Notes: generated from the letters alone by a model not told the origin. A stretch of 64,000 nucleotides of DNA from Bacteroidota bacterium (GCA_016715505.1 JADJZY010000012.1:45742-109741), one strand, 5' to 3'. Positions 47,808-58,483 are shown, counted from the stretch's first letter. Program-made: numbers and translations.

Positions 47808-50800
47808 CTATTTGTAATTTTTATTATAGAACTTCAAGTATCCAATGATATCTCTGGTTTTTAAAAGTTCCTGATAATTGGATTTGGAGATAATACAAAC
47901 ATCGTATTCGTGTTGTTTTAACTGCCCAAACAACAATTTCTCATTTTTGAACTCTTGCATGTATTTGCGTGCAAAAACTAAATTTGAAAACTGATGAACC
48001 GTGATGATGGCTTGCTGTGCAGTGAGCATATTTAAGCCGGTAGAATACTCTTCAACATAATGCTTCAATAAATTATAATCACTTATGCCAGCCTTTAAAC
48101 CCATGGTGCGACCGTCGGCATTTCGTAAAACTACCATCACTAAATGGGCAGAGGATGGGTCAAAGGTATATAGGCCTTTACCTTCTGCTTTTTCTAATTC
48201 TGCTATGCCTTCTGTTCCCCCGGGGCGTTTGCATTTTGTCCGTTTGCTATTTGATTGGATATGGCAGTATCGCCCATTTCACCCGCTTGTGAAGAAGAAA
48301 TCAGATTTAAAATTTCCTGAGCTCTTTTTTGTTCTTCGGTTTTGGGGTAATCAAAAACGATTTTTTCTAATAATGATTTGCAGGTATCCATTTGTTTGAG
48401 CCCAGCATATGATATGGCTTCCACCAATTGATATTTGGGAATTAATGGATGGCCTTTGAAGTTGGTTTTTGCGTATTGAACCTGCGACAATGCATCGTTG
48501 TAGGCTGCAGATTTGTATAATGCGTAAGTGTTTTCGTAATGTTGATTGGCTGATTGGGTTTGAATCGTCTCCGGACTTTTATATTCGGGATTTAAAGCCA
48601 ATTGCGCCAATTCCGTTCCCGGGAATTCCTGATTGAGTAAATTCTTGTATCTATTGGCTTCATTCAGTTGTTGTAATTTATTATGATTCAGATAAAGGGC
48701 GTAGTATGCTTGTTTTTTATAAGAAGTATTCGGGAAACGACTGATCAAGGTATCAAAGGTCTTGATGGCATTGGGATAATCAGCCAATTGCGAGTAATAC
48801 GTCAATCCGAGGTTGTAAAACGCTTCCTGTAATTTGGCATTACAAGCATCCATTTGAGCGGGTGTTTTCGGAAGTTGTTTGAGCAAGGAGGCGATATCGG
48901 ATGCCGTGATTTGTCCGGATTCGCCATCTCTTCCATCTTCGCTGGATGCTGACATATTATTGGCACTGCTGCGGCGCCAATTATCTTCTAATTTACGATT
49001 GCCCCATTTCTGAACAAATTCCTGAGAACCTTTTTGAATTAGATTCGTATTGTAGAAATACCAGTTTGATTTATTATTGGAAGGTTGAAGCGATACCATT
49101 TTGGTACCCTGGTCAGGTTGATTATTTTGTTGTTTTTTGATACGCTCCAGTTCTTTTTTAGCCGCTGCTTTTTGTTCCTTGTCACTTTTTTTAGACAAGG
49201 CAATCAAACTATCCTGCTCCCTTATGGTACGGATATATTTAACCACATCTGCTAATACTGTTTTGCGGGTATTCACTTCGTTGAGGTTCTCAAGGGGCGG
49301 AGTGGTCCCAAAATATGAAGCACTATCGTATGAAGTTTTGGCCATTTCATATTCGGTCAATCCGTAATACAAGCGCCCCAATTCCGCAAAGGCTTTTGCC
49401 TTCTGGGTGACATCCTTATTTTCTTTGTTTTCAATACTTTTATTTAAGAGACGTATCGCTTCAGGAATATTATCCAGGGCTTCAATGCCTGCCAGTGTAT
49501 TTAATGCCAGACTTTTGAATTTGGTGTATTTCGGATCGTTGACAAGTTTTTGCAGTTGGTTTTTAGCGTAGGATTTATCTCCACCTCCCTGGGCTGCATT
49601 TTGAGCCATGAATAATTTGGTATAAAAATCCATATCCGGGGAGGTTTTTCCGCTGATGGATTTTTTGAAATTTTCGGTAGATTTTGCAAAATCCTTTTTC
49701 CCGGCATACAATTGTCCTAAAGCAAAATATACCCTGGACTTTTGAAGTTTGGACATCTTATACTTCAATGATGACTGCAGCGATACGATGGCATCATCGT
49801 TGTTTTCTTGCATCAATTCCAAATTCGCCTTGGCCAGATATAAGTCCGGTTTGTATTTTTTAGGGAGCTTAGGGTCTTTTTCCAGGGTGGAGTATAAGGC
49901 CATGGCTTCACTATATTGCTCAGCAGCCATATATGCCTGACCCAAATAAATAAGGGCCTCATTTCTACTCAATTTATGGCTCAATGCCCGAAGGCCTTTT
50001 CGATTTTCAGGTGTTGCAATAGATACGACTCCATCTTTGTTTTCACTTGATTTTTTAGCCCCGGATTTTTGTTTTTGTTTAGGGAGGTCTTTGTATTCAT
50101 TGGCCACGAACTGAAAGGTAGAAATCGCGCCTTCAAAATCATTTTTGACATAAGAAGCTTTTCCCATCAAGAGATAAAGATTGTCAAACCATTTCGATCG
50201 GGGGTCGTGAATTTGGGTACTAAATGAACTTTTTTTAATCACTGAATCCATTTCGGAAGCAACAGAAGGGCCTAGTTTGAGCGGGTCGTAGGGGAGCAAA
50301 GAAATCGTTTTGCTATAATCTTCTTTATGATTTTTAGTAATCGTTCGAATGGCGTCATTGTATTTTCGACGGGCATTGTAATAGTAGTTGTATCGGGTAA
50401 CGGTATTTTGATAAATGCGTCGTGGCAGACTCCATTTGCGTTTAAGGAGTTTTTCGTTACTCCATTCCGTCATTTTCTTTTCATGTATCTGTATCGCGAG
50501 TTTTTTGGCCTGAGCATCTTTTGATTTTTCCTTGGCTGTACCCAAATCTTTTTCTTTTAGTTTTCGAACAGCTGCCAAAGAGTCCATGCGGGCCTTTCGC
50601 ACAGCCACCATACTATCCCGGAAAGCATTTCGAACATTTTTAGGCTGTCATTATACTGTTCCCGGGCTGTTTTAACACTATCGTTAAAGAGTTGCCGGGC
50701 ACTTTTCAGGCTATCATTAAATGCATTTCGCTGCGCGCGGATAATCTCCTGCTGAGCATTTCGGGCCGCCATTAAACTGTCTTTTTTCTGCTGTTTATAG

Positions 50801-51363
50801 GCTTCAAGACTGTCCTTGTATCTTTTACTATTTTTATACTTCTCCAGCGCCTCTCGCATCTTTTGCGTTTGTTCACGGGCTAATTTCAGGCTATCCGAGC
50901 TTCTTTTTCGGGCTAAGGTCAGACTATCCCTGTAGAGTCGGTCTGCTTCTCGGATACTATCTGCCTTGAGTTTAACCAATGCCAAACTGTCTGCAAGTTT
51001 TATCTTAAAGGCTGCCGCAATACTATCTTTTTCGGCTTTTTCACGGATTAATTTTAGTTTGGCCTCCTCGCGGGCAATGCTATCAGCCTTCTTTTTGGCG
51101 ATGCGAGCAGCTACCAGGCTATCGCGGTATTGCTGAATTTTTTGTTTTTGAATCACCCGGGCTATACTATCGTCAATCCGCTTTTGACGCATGGCCGCGA
51201 AAATGCTATCACGGCGTTTATATTCATTTTCAATCCTCTGTTGAACCGCCAGACTATCCTTTGAATTTTGTTTAGGCATTGTTTGGGCACTGAGGTGTTT
51301 GGATGTAAACAAAAAGAGTACCACCACACAGAGCAAACTATGTATAATTCGATATAACTTCAC
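47808..51363 (-). CDS. PorW/SprE-like type IX secretion protein, frame broken at 48217 and 50637
   Basis: This is a single gene of about 1185 codons split into three pieces. The N-terminus has a signal (MKLYRIIHSLLCVVVLFLF) and then a charged helical region with 17 DS[LIVM] units. The middle is a TPR array (EALIYLGQAYMAAEQYSEA and so on). The end has HLVMVVLRNADGRTMGLK ... CIISKSNYQELLKTRDIIGYLKFYNKNY, the conserved C-terminus of PorW/SprE. The C run at 48217-48221 (six needed) and T run at 50637-50641 (six needed) account for the breaks. PorW is a periplasmic component linking the T9SS; its usual neighbours, M23-like membrane protein and bactofilin, follow divergently. The start is GTG at 51363. 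Confidence 0.82.
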
Positions 51364-51448
51364 GGTCTTAATAAACTCAAAATAAAAGAAATTATTTTAA
51401 TTTTCGGGATTCTGTTCGGAAAAGATTTGTAAAACAAGGCATATTGGC

Positions 51449-51979
51449 ATGATTAAATTCACAACAGGGAGTTTAGGACTGATTTTTCGGAAGTTTTTTA
51501 AACAGATGAATGCTACATATCGTTTGGCAATTACCAACGATGAAACGCTGCAAGAGGCGATGGTTGTGCATTTGACCAAAAGAAGTTTATATATTTTGTT
51601 GTCCGGAACCCTGGTAGCCATTTTTTTGTTGTTCTCAACCCTGCTCTTTTTTACGCCAATCCGATACTATTTACCGGGGTATCAAAAGGATGTGTCTCGT
51701 GAAGAGCTTAAATCCTTGAAAATACTCAGTGATTCGCTCATTCGCCTGAATCAGATTCGGGAGCAGTATATTTTTAATCTGATCGAAGTTGCAAACGGCC
51801 AAATCAACACCCAGCGCGATACAACACCCCTCACAGAGCGTGAAATTCAGGCCGCAATTTTGGCCAATGGGAACCGTATCGATAAAGCATCGAAATACGA
51901 TTACTTGAAAAATCAGAAAGTGGACAGCATGAAAAACACACAGGATGTGGATAAAGATAGTCTGAAGCAAGGCCAATAA
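51449..51979 (+). CDS. Bacteroidota membrane protein related to M23-peptidase N-terminal domain, lacking the peptidase
   Basis: The 176 residues have one transmembrane helix (about 47-67) and the recurring YRLAITNDETLQEAM segment with FFTPIRYYLPGY just after the helix. In related species the same N-terminal region precedes an M23 peptidase domain beside bactofilin. Here the protein stops after a polar coil and no HxH/HxxxD peptidase motif exists. ATG 51449 is used; ATG 51506 fits other family starts equally well. It likely anchors bactofilin or cell-wall enzymes. Confidence 0.68.
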   Translation: MIKFTTGSLGLIFRKFFKQMNATYRLAITNDETLQEAMVVHLTKRSLYILLSGTLVAIFLLFSTLLFFTPIRYYLPGYQKDVSREELKSLKILSDSLIRLNQIREQYIFNLIEVANGQINTQRDTTPLTEREIQAAILANGNRIDKASKYDYLKNQKVDSMKNTQDVDKDSLKQGQ

Positions 51980-52017
51980 ATGCCCTTCTCGGTTATTTTT
52001 GTAAAAAATCAAAACAC

Positions 52018-52521
52018 ATGTCCATTTTTTCAAGCAATAAAGAAAGTAAGGATCCAACCCCTTCATATACTCCACCGCCACAACCGGCCCACACAGCCCC
52101 GGCACCTGTGCCTTCTTATAGTTCATCCGGTTCTGGGATGACGAGTATTTCAGAAGGGACTGTTTTGGACGGACAAATCAAGATAGAAGGAGATATCCGC
52201 ATTGAAGGGATCATCAAAGGCACTGTAACTTCGAAAGGAAAGGTGATTATTTCCCCCAGTGGAAAAATTGATGGTGATATCATTTGTCAGAACGCTGAAA
52301 TTTCAGGTCATGTTACCGGTAAATTAAAAGTGGCTGATATTCTGATTTTAAGAGAAAAGGCTAACATTGAAGGTGATATTAACACAGGTAAATTGGTGAT
52401 TGAAAATGGCGTGAAATTTAATGGTAATTGTTCAATGGGTGCTGCTGCTGTTTCAACGCCATCAACTCCAAAAGTTGAACATGCGGTTAAGCCGGCAAAT
52501 ATGGCCACTGCGAATGCCTGA
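52018..52521 (+). CDS. Bactofilin
   Basis: The 167 residues have a Pro/Ser-rich N-terminal tail and then the bactofilin core of beta-helix turns: ISEGTVLDGQIKIEGDIRIEG, TVTSKGKVIISPSGKIDGDII, AEISGHVTGKLKVADILIL. Bactofilins polymerise into non-nucleotide filaments that localise cell-wall or secretion machinery. The ATG is preceded by the membrane-protein gene, and the stop overlaps the AtpZ start by 8 bases. Confidence 0.93.
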   Translation: MSIFSSNKESKDPTPSYTPPPQPAHTAPAPVPSYSSSGSGMTSISEGTVLDGQIKIEGDIRIEGIIKGTVTSKGKVIISPSGKIDGDIICQNAEISGHVTGKLKVADILILREKANIEGDINTGKLVIENGVKFNGNCSMGAAAVSTPSTPKVEHAVKPANMATANA

Positions 52522-52711
52522 TAAAAACTTATTAAAATATGCCGGATTGGCAACCCAAATTATAGCTACGCTCGGCGTGGCTTTTTTCATTGGGTATAAA
52601 ATCGACCGGAGAATAGGTTGGCGAATGCCCTGGCTCATGTTATTACTTCCTTTATTGGCATTGATTGGATTATTTTGGAATATTTACCGAGACACAAAGA
52701 AGAAACCATGA
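52514..52711 (+). CDS. AtpZ/AtpI-family small membrane protein
   Basis: The 65 residues have two transmembrane helices (LATQIIATLGVAFFIGY and PWLMLLLPLLALIGLF) and the basic loop DRRIGWR between them, as in AtpZ. Such proteins help assemble the ATP synthase c-ring or serve as Mg2+/Ca2+ carriers. ATG 52514 overlaps the bactofilin end, and TGA at 52709 overlaps the next gene's ATG as ATGA. Confidence 0.85.
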   Translation: MPDKNLLKYAGLATQIIATLGVAFFIGYKIDRRIGWRMPWLMLLLPLLALIGLFWNIYRDTKKKP

Positions 52712-53094
52712 AAAAAATATTTTATTTAACCTGGATGATATTATTATCCCTTTGTTTAGCACTGTCCTGGTTGATGCAATCCCAAACCTTGACCCATTTT
52801 AATATTACTGCAGGTGGAAGTCTGGTCATTGCATTAATTACCCTGTTTTCATTTTGGGTGGCGGTTTCGAAAATGGAACATAAAAACCCCCATAAATTTG
52901 TGAATGGCATGCTGCTTTCAACGACGATGAAATTTTTAATGTTCATGGCTGCTGCCGCCATTTTTTTGGTGGTGCAAGGGAAGTCTCTTCACAAACCGGA
53001 CCTGTTTTTTTTAATGGGCGTTTACCTGATTTTTCTGATCATGGAAGCTTTGATTTTATCGAAGTTTGCACGTCGAATGCCTGCCAGCCATTAA
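52708..53094 (+). CDS. Small four-helix membrane protein, AtpI-like neighbour
   Basis: The 128 residues show four hydrophobic helices and little else. A family is not firmly recognised. In Bacteroidota a similar protein sits between atpZ and atpB, so a role in ATP synthase assembly is inferred from the position. Here no atpB follows; the next gene converges from the other strand with a 4-base overlap. Confidence 0.6.
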   Translation: MKKIFYLTWMILLSLCLALSWLMQSQTLTHFNITAGGSLVIALITLFSFWVAVSKMEHKNPHKFVNGMLLSTTMKFLMFMAAAAIFLVVQGKSLHKPDLFFLMGVYLIFLIMEALILSKFARRMPASH

Positions 53095-53786
53095 TTTTCG
53101 TTTGTATCATTCATTAAACCTTTGTAATTACTACCCACGGGTATTTCCTTATCATTGCTCAGAATAATTTTGCGGGCATGTATTGACTTAATCATTTTAC
53201 GTTGAATGATATAAGAACGATGCACGCGAACAAAATCATCGCCAGGCAATTTTTCCATCATCGATTTTGTGGTCGATTTGGTCAGGATATGTTTGTTGTT
53301 CGTCAATAGTATTTTAACATAGTCATCCCGACTTTCGATATACAGAATTTCATCAAACATGACTTTTTCCCAGCCATAACCTTGCTTTACCATCATAAAA
53401 GGCAGGGATTTATCTTTTTGTTTGTTCTTGTATTCCAGGTAATCTTTAACCTTTAAACAAGCTTGTTCAAAACGTTCAAAATTATAAGGCTTTAATAAAT
53501 AGTCCTGGGCATTCACCTCAAATCCTTCAATGGCATATTCAGAAAATGCAGTCGTAAAAATGACCAGTAAATCATCTTTTTGTTGTCGAAAAAAATCAAG
53601 ACCATTTATATCCGGCATTTGAATATCGAGAAATACCAGCGACACATCATGATTGTCTAAACAGGTTTGAGCTTCTTGTAAATTGGTAAATGTGCCTAAT
53701 ACTTGCAGGAGCTCTATACGAGCCGCATAGGTTTCAAATAAACGCAAAGCAAGGGGTTCATCGTCAATGGCAATACAGGAAATCAT
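53091..53786 (-). CDS. LytTR-family response regulator
   Basis: The 231 residues have a receiver with Asp in DVSLVFLDIQMPDINGLDFF, Thr in IFTTAFSEYAIEGF and Lys in YLLKPYNFE. The LytTR part contains DEILYIESRDDYVKILLTN and FVRVHRSYIIQRKMIKSI. It is translationally coupled to the upstream kinase (ATGA overlap). Confidence 0.94.
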   Translation of the reverse strand: MISCIAIDDEPLALRLFETYAARIELLQVLGTFTNLQEAQTCLDNHDVSLVFLDIQMPDINGLDFFRQQKDDLLVIFTTAFSEYAIEGFEVNAQDYLLKPYNFERFEQACLKVKDYLEYKNKQKDKSLPFMMVKQGYGWEKVMFDEILYIESRDDYVKILLTNNKHILTKSTTKSMMEKLPGDDFVRVHRSYIIQRKMIKSIHARKIILSNDKEIPVGSNYKGLMNDTNEN

Positions 53787-54856
53787 ATTAAATCTATTTC
53801 AAGATGGAGATAAAAATAGGGGGCTACTTCTTTGAGCTGAAGTTGATATTTGTTCGGGTAATCATGTGCCAGTCTGCGTTTGGCATTTTCTACGCCAATT
53901 CCTTCAATGGCATCCAGAGATTGATTCGTAGCGTGAATCTCATTTTTGGTATCTAAAATAATTTTATTGTTGAGTAAATGGATATCAATATTAATTTCTC
54001 CGGGTTTGTTGGTATGAATACCGTGTTTAAAACAATTTTCAATAAATGTCATCAAAATCATGGGCGAAATTGGGTAGGGCGGAGCATCACCTTTCACTTG
54101 AAAATTGAGTGTCATGTTGCCCGGTAAGCGGAGTCGTTGTAATTCGATATAATGAGAGATTAATTCTAATTCTTTGGTCAACGTAACTTTATCTGATTGA
54201 GAATCGCTCAGAAGATAGCGCATCATTGTAGATAAACTAAAGATGGCTTTGGATGTTTCCGGACTTCCGGATTCGCTTAAAGCGTATATGGTATTGAGGG
54301 AATTGAAAAGAAAATGATGGTTGATTTGCGACTTCAGAAAACGCAGTTCCATTTGATTTTTTTCTGATACACTTTTAATCCAGTTATTGAAAGAATACAT
54401 CAATAAAGGAACCAGAAGTACGATGATGCTCATAAAAAAATGCATACCCACATCGGGTTTAAACATGGGTCGATGATGCGGATGAGGACCTGATTCAGGA
54501 TGTGGATGCATGTGTGGCGGAGGCCAATGCGGAGGTGGGCCCTTATGAGGTTGCAGAAGATGAATAATCCAAGGCCAGGCTAGTACCAGCAAAAAACAAG
54601 CGGCGAGTGTCAGGCTATATTGCAAATACTTTTTCTGACTTAGAAAACGGGGGATCAGCCATTTGTAGTTGACATAAAACAGAAAAACGAACTTGATATT
54701 TTTGAGAATAAAAAAGCTGATAAAATAGCTGAACATATCCTGCGATTCCGGGCGATGCCCAAAATGTTTTGGCATGAATAATACAGGAATGCTACAGAAC
54801 AGTATCCAAAGTCCCAGTTCCAGTGTGATTCGCACAGCCTTATTTCTGATCCACAT
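53783..54856 (-). CDS. LytS-like sensor histidine kinase with His-rich loop
   Basis: The 357 residues have four transmembrane helices. A Pro/His-rich loop (about residues 105-135, eight histidines) joins the second pair. The kinase core holds FLKSQINHHFLFNSLNTIYALS with the H box, and an ATP-binding domain with ILMTFIENCFKHG and IEGIGVENAKRRL. It belongs to the His_kinase (PF06580) family without a sensor PAS. The loop could bind copper, zinc or nickel. ATG 54856 is used; GTG 54874 is an alternative. It forms a coupled pair with the LytTR regulator. Confidence 0.9.
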   Translation of the reverse strand: MWIRNKAVRITLELGLWILFCSIPVLFMPKHFGHRPESQDMFSYFISFFILKNIKFVFLFYVNYKWLIPRFLSQKKYLQYSLTLAACFLLVLAWPWIIHLLQPHKGPPPHWPPPHMHPHPESGPHPHHRPMFKPDVGMHFFMSIIVLLVPLLMYSFNNWIKSVSEKNQMELRFLKSQINHHFLFNSLNTIYALSESGSPETSKAIFSLSTMMRYLLSDSQSDKVTLTKELELISHYIELQRLRLPGNMTLNFQVKGDAPPYPISPMILMTFIENCFKHGIHTNKPGEINIDIHLLNNKIILDTKNEIHATNQSLDAIEGIGVENAKRRLAHDYPNKYQLQLKEVAPYFYLHLEIDLI

Positions 54857-54978
54857 AAAAGTAAATATATTCACCGTGCTCAGAGTCGTCGCACTGAATA
54901 GACGGAAAGTGACTTTGAGTAGGTAAATAGGGGGAATGTTTGAATAGAATCATGAAGCATTCAAACAGCATTCATGCA

Positions 54979-56302
54979 TTATTGGATATGTATTTTTTGA
55001 TGCAGCCATCTATTTTGAATCCGGATACGAATCACATAAATGCCGGGAATCCAGTTCAATGTTGAAATACTCATTCTTTGAGGTAGGCTGCTATTGACTG
55101 CAGATTGATACTTTGTACGACCCATCAAATCCTCAATACGAACTTCATTTGCTTCGCTAGAGAACGTGATGAAAAACAAATTGTGTGCAGGATTGGGATA
55201 AATTTCTATCGTGGATTTTGCTGACTCTGCCGACAAAGAATTAGGTTGACACATCAGCAGATTGAGTTTTTGCCAAATAGTATCATTAAAAAAAATGGGG
55301 ACATCGCTGTTGTCCGGATTATTACCCATTCTGATATAAACTAGATTTTTTGAAGGGACCACATTCACCATTTGACCATTTTTGCCCAAAGCCATCAATA
55401 AATCCTGAGGTGCGGAAGGATTGAGCCAACCGGGAAAATTAAATTGCAAGCCGGGTGCCATAAAACTACTCTGCCCATTTAGCCACCATAAATAGCCATA
55501 AGAAGGATTTAAGTTTTGAGAGGAATGGGTCATTTGAGAAAAATAGGATGTGTCGCTCAAAATAGGTGTGTTGTCCCATTTGCCTTTGTTTAAAATGAGC
55601 AAACCAAAACGGGCCATACTGCGGGCTTTACTATAAAATACATTATTAAAGCCTGAGGGTACAAAAAGTCCTGTCATCCCGGTTGGGATTTTTATTTTTT
55701 GATTGATATAATTATTTAAACTCATACCGGTGGCATTGGAAATGACGCCATCCAATAAAGTGTATGGTCCATTGTGGTAGGCCCAACGGGTGCCTGCATC
55801 AGCGAGGTATTTTAAGCAAGTGTCGATGGTACAATGAGGATCACCTATGGTATCATTCAAGCCCGAGGTCATGCTTAACTGATCACGAATGCTAATTAAT
55901 TTTTCTTTGGCAGCCGGAGCAACCGTCCATCCACTGCCTAAGTAGCTTGAGGTGCTGTCGTCGATATTGAGCAACCCTTCTTGTTGTGCAATGCCCACCG
56001 TGAGTGCGGTGAGCGATTTGCCGGCCGAAGCCCAATACCAAAGACTATCCTGAGTGAAGCTGCCGAAATATTTTTCCAATACTATTTTTCCATCTTTCAG
56101 GAGAATAAATGCTTTGGTGCTATTGGCATTCAGATAACTATAAATGCTATCTACATAGTTCACACACCAACCTAAAGATTGCGGCGAAATGGTATCCCAG
56201 GTGTTTCCTGTAACGGGCGGAAAATATAAAGGCTTGTGCAGTCGATTTCAGGCTGATTGAAAGCAAACAGGCTAAACAGAGAATATACAGTTTTTTGATC
56301 AT
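54979..56302 (-). CDS. Secreted beta-lactamase-fold protein with T9SS sorting domain, frame broken near 56240
   Basis: The class C-type serine hydrolase core has SLWYWASAGKSLTALTVG (SxxK), the YxN-like region in WAYHNGPYTLLDG and a late HSSQNLNPSYGYLWW stretch. The signal MIKKLYILCLACLLSIS begins at ATG 56302 and is in another frame. The join near 56230-56250 loses two bases or gains one; the inferred sequence reads as STAQ.PLYFPPVTGNTWD. The end IYPNPAHNLFFITF is a T9SS sorting tail, so the enzyme should be surface-exposed. Esterase or D-alanyl-peptidase activity is as likely as beta-lactam hydrolysis. Confidence 0.85.
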
Positions 56303-56879
56303 AGACATAGTTGTTGATGAATGCGTATCACTTGTGGGATGAGTAAATGCGGCTCTTCATTGATTATTTCAAATTGGCAAAAAGGTTTTTTTTCTTCATC
56401 ACTCATTTGCACATTCATACGTTTTCGAATTTCCTCCACATTCCAGTTGGGATTGCGTTTCATGACTCGTTGAATACGGGTTTCCTGTGCGGCACGAACG
56501 AGGATGACATGATCCAGTTGAAGATAAGCGCCACTTTCTATCAATAAGGCTGCTTCCTTCATGGCATAAGGGCCTGACTGTTTTTCGAACCAGGAAGCGC
56601 TATGGGCCTGCACACGAGGATGAACAATTGCGTTCAGGGCTTGTCGTTTTCGGGATTGGAAAATATTTTAGCTGCCAATAAAGAATGATTTAAAAGATCA
56701 TTGGTGAATACATCAGCCCCGAATATTTGTATTACTTCCTCACGAAGTTGTAAATCCGTGTTGTATAAATTCTTTGCTTCATGATCAGCATCATAAATCG
56801 GAATATTCAGGCACTGAAAAATCTTACAAACAGTGGTCTTGCCACTGCCCATTCCGCCGGTAATTCCAATTTTAAGCAT
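56299..56879 (-). CDS. coaE: Dephospho-CoA kinase, frame broken at 56647
   Basis: The N-terminal P-loop is MLKIGITGGMGSGKTTVCK and the start of the lid (IYDADHEAKNLY) follows. The second frame has PRVQAHSASWFEK and the CoA-binding end (DHVILVRAAQETRIQRVMKR). A T/A run of four (56647-56650) needs five; the fused segment is FSNPEKRQALNAIVHPRV. CoaE does the last step of CoA synthesis, ATP + dephospho-CoA to CoA. It is essential, so the break is taken as an error. The stop overlaps the next gene's start by 4 bases. Confidence 0.92.
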
Positions 56880-57036
56880 TTCAGGGATAGAAGTTCAAAT
56901 TTAATGGTTTTCACGCATTGGTTGACGAAAAGATATGTCATCACCAAGCACCCGTTTAGAAAGGCAGAAAAAAAAGAAATGATATTGAAAACTGAAATAC
57001 CTGCGGCAATTGGAGCATTTGGTTTTACTTTGCAGC

Positions 57037-57855
57037 ATGCATTTTTTGAATCAATTATTCCCAGGCTTTGACACGAAAAAACAATTCTTTTTATTGGCTG
57101 GTCCTTGTGTGGTTGAGAACAAGACGGTGATGGAGGAAACCGCCACAGAGCTAAAACGAATCAGTGAAAAGCATCAGATTCCACTTATTTTCAAGGCTAG
57201 TTATACCAAAGCCAACCGCAGCAGTGTGCATTCATTTAGCGGAATTGGTCAGCAAGAAGCTTTGTCCATATTGGCAGAAACCGGGGCACAGTATCAATTA
57301 CCTTTAGTTACAGATATTCATGCTGATGAAGAAGCGCAAATAGCGGCTCAATATGTAGACGTGCTACAAATTCCGGCTTTTCTTTGCCGGCAAACCAGTT
57401 TATTGCTGGCGGCAGGGCAAACAGGAAAAATTGTGAATATCAAAAAAGGCCAGTTTTTATCACCTGAAAGTATGCAATTTGCCATTGATAAAGTGCGTAG
57501 TACAGGCAACGAAAATGTAATGGTTACTGAAAGGGGAACCACTTTCGGTTATCAGGATTTGGTGGTCGATTTTCGATCCTTTCCGATCATGAAGCAATTT
57601 GGTAAGCCATGCATCATGGATTGCACCCATGCCTTACAACAGCCCAATCAGAGCAACGGTGTTACCGGTGGCCGACCTGAGTTAATCGAAACCATCGCAA
57701 AGTGCGGAATAGCAGCCGGAGCGGATGGTTTGTTTATTGAAACCCATCCGGATCCCAGCAAAGCTTTAAGCGATGGCGCAAATATGTTGAACCTGAAAGA
57801 TATGGATGAACTGATGCGCAAATTGGTGCTGATAAAAAACGCCCTGATAGCATAA
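57037..57855 (+). CDS. kdsA: 3-deoxy-8-phosphooctulonate synthase
   Basis: The 272 residues from ATG 57037 include LLAGPCVVENKTV, PLIFKASYTKANRSSVHSF, VLQIPAFLCRQTSLLLAA, TERGTTFGYQDLV and CIMDCTHALQQPNQSN. It condenses arabinose-5-phosphate with phosphoenolpyruvate to make KDO-8-P for lipopolysaccharide core. The upstream TTG (57010) adds an unrelated stretch. The SprT-like gene follows after 7 bases. Confidence 0.96.
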   Translation: MHFLNQLFPGFDTKKQFFLLAGPCVVENKTVMEETATELKRISEKHQIPLIFKASYTKANRSSVHSFSGIGQQEALSILAETGAQYQLPLVTDIHADEEAQIAAQYVDVLQIPAFLCRQTSLLLAAGQTGKIVNIKKGQFLSPESMQFAIDKVRSTGNENVMVTERGTTFGYQDLVVDFRSFPIMKQFGKPCIMDCTHALQQPNQSNGVTGGRPELIETIAKCGIAAGADGLFIETHPDPSKALSDGANMLNLKDMDELMRKLVLIKNALIA

Positions 57856-57862
57856 AACGAAT

Positions 57863-58483
57863 ATGGCGCTCAAAGAACATCCATTAGATGCTATTCGAAC
57901 ATTTTTACCGGAGGGTTGTTTTGATGCAGTTGCTAATCTCATGCACCGATACCCGCTCCATTTAAAAATTAAAAAAGAACGACGCAGCGTATTAGGCGAT
58001 TTTCGACCTTCACCCGGACATGGGCGACATACTATTTCGGTGAATGGAAATTTAAATTCCTATCATTTTTTAATCACCCTGTTACATGAAATAGCCCATA
58101 TGTTGGTTTGGGAACAATACCGGAATCGGGTAAAGCCCCATGGCCTTGAATGGAAGCATGCATTTGCAGGATTGTTAAGTGACTTTTTGGCCAACAAAAT
58201 TTTTCCTAAGGATATCGAAGAAGCGCTCAATCAATCGATGAATCAATTGGCAGCAAGCACCTGTAGCGATCCTGCTTTGTTTAAGGTCTTACACCGTTAC
58301 GATCAAAAAGAAAATCAAATTTTAATAGAACACCTCAAGGGAAATGAAGTCTTTCAAACCCATGATGGTCGAACATTTCGGGTACTTCATAAAAGACGCA
58401 CCCGATTTGAATGTGAAGAAATAGCCACCGGGCGTAAATACCTTTTTCCGGGGATTTATGAAGTGAGTCGGTATCCAGTTTGA
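57863..58483 (+). CDS. SprT-like zinc metallopeptidase-domain protein
   Basis: The 206 residues have the HEIAHMLVWE zinc motif at 75-79 with a third ligand His at 93 (KPHGLEWKHAF) and a final YLFPGIYEV. The basic RRTRFECEEIATGRKYLF end is typical. SprT proteins are related to DNA-protein-crosslink proteases, though a bacterial role is unproven. It is co-directional with kdsA. Its 3' end overlaps the converging cupin frame by 149 bases, which may reflect a frameshift in the latter. Confidence 0.9.
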   Translation: MALKEHPLDAIRTFLPEGCFDAVANLMHRYPLHLKIKKERRSVLGDFRPSPGHGRHTISVNGNLNSYHFLITLLHEIAHMLVWEQYRNRVKPHGLEWKHAFAGLLSDFLANKIFPKDIEEALNQSMNQLAASTCSDPALFKVLHRYDQKENQILIEHLKGNEVFQTHDGRTFRVLHKRRTRFECEEIATGRKYLFPGIYEVSRYPV

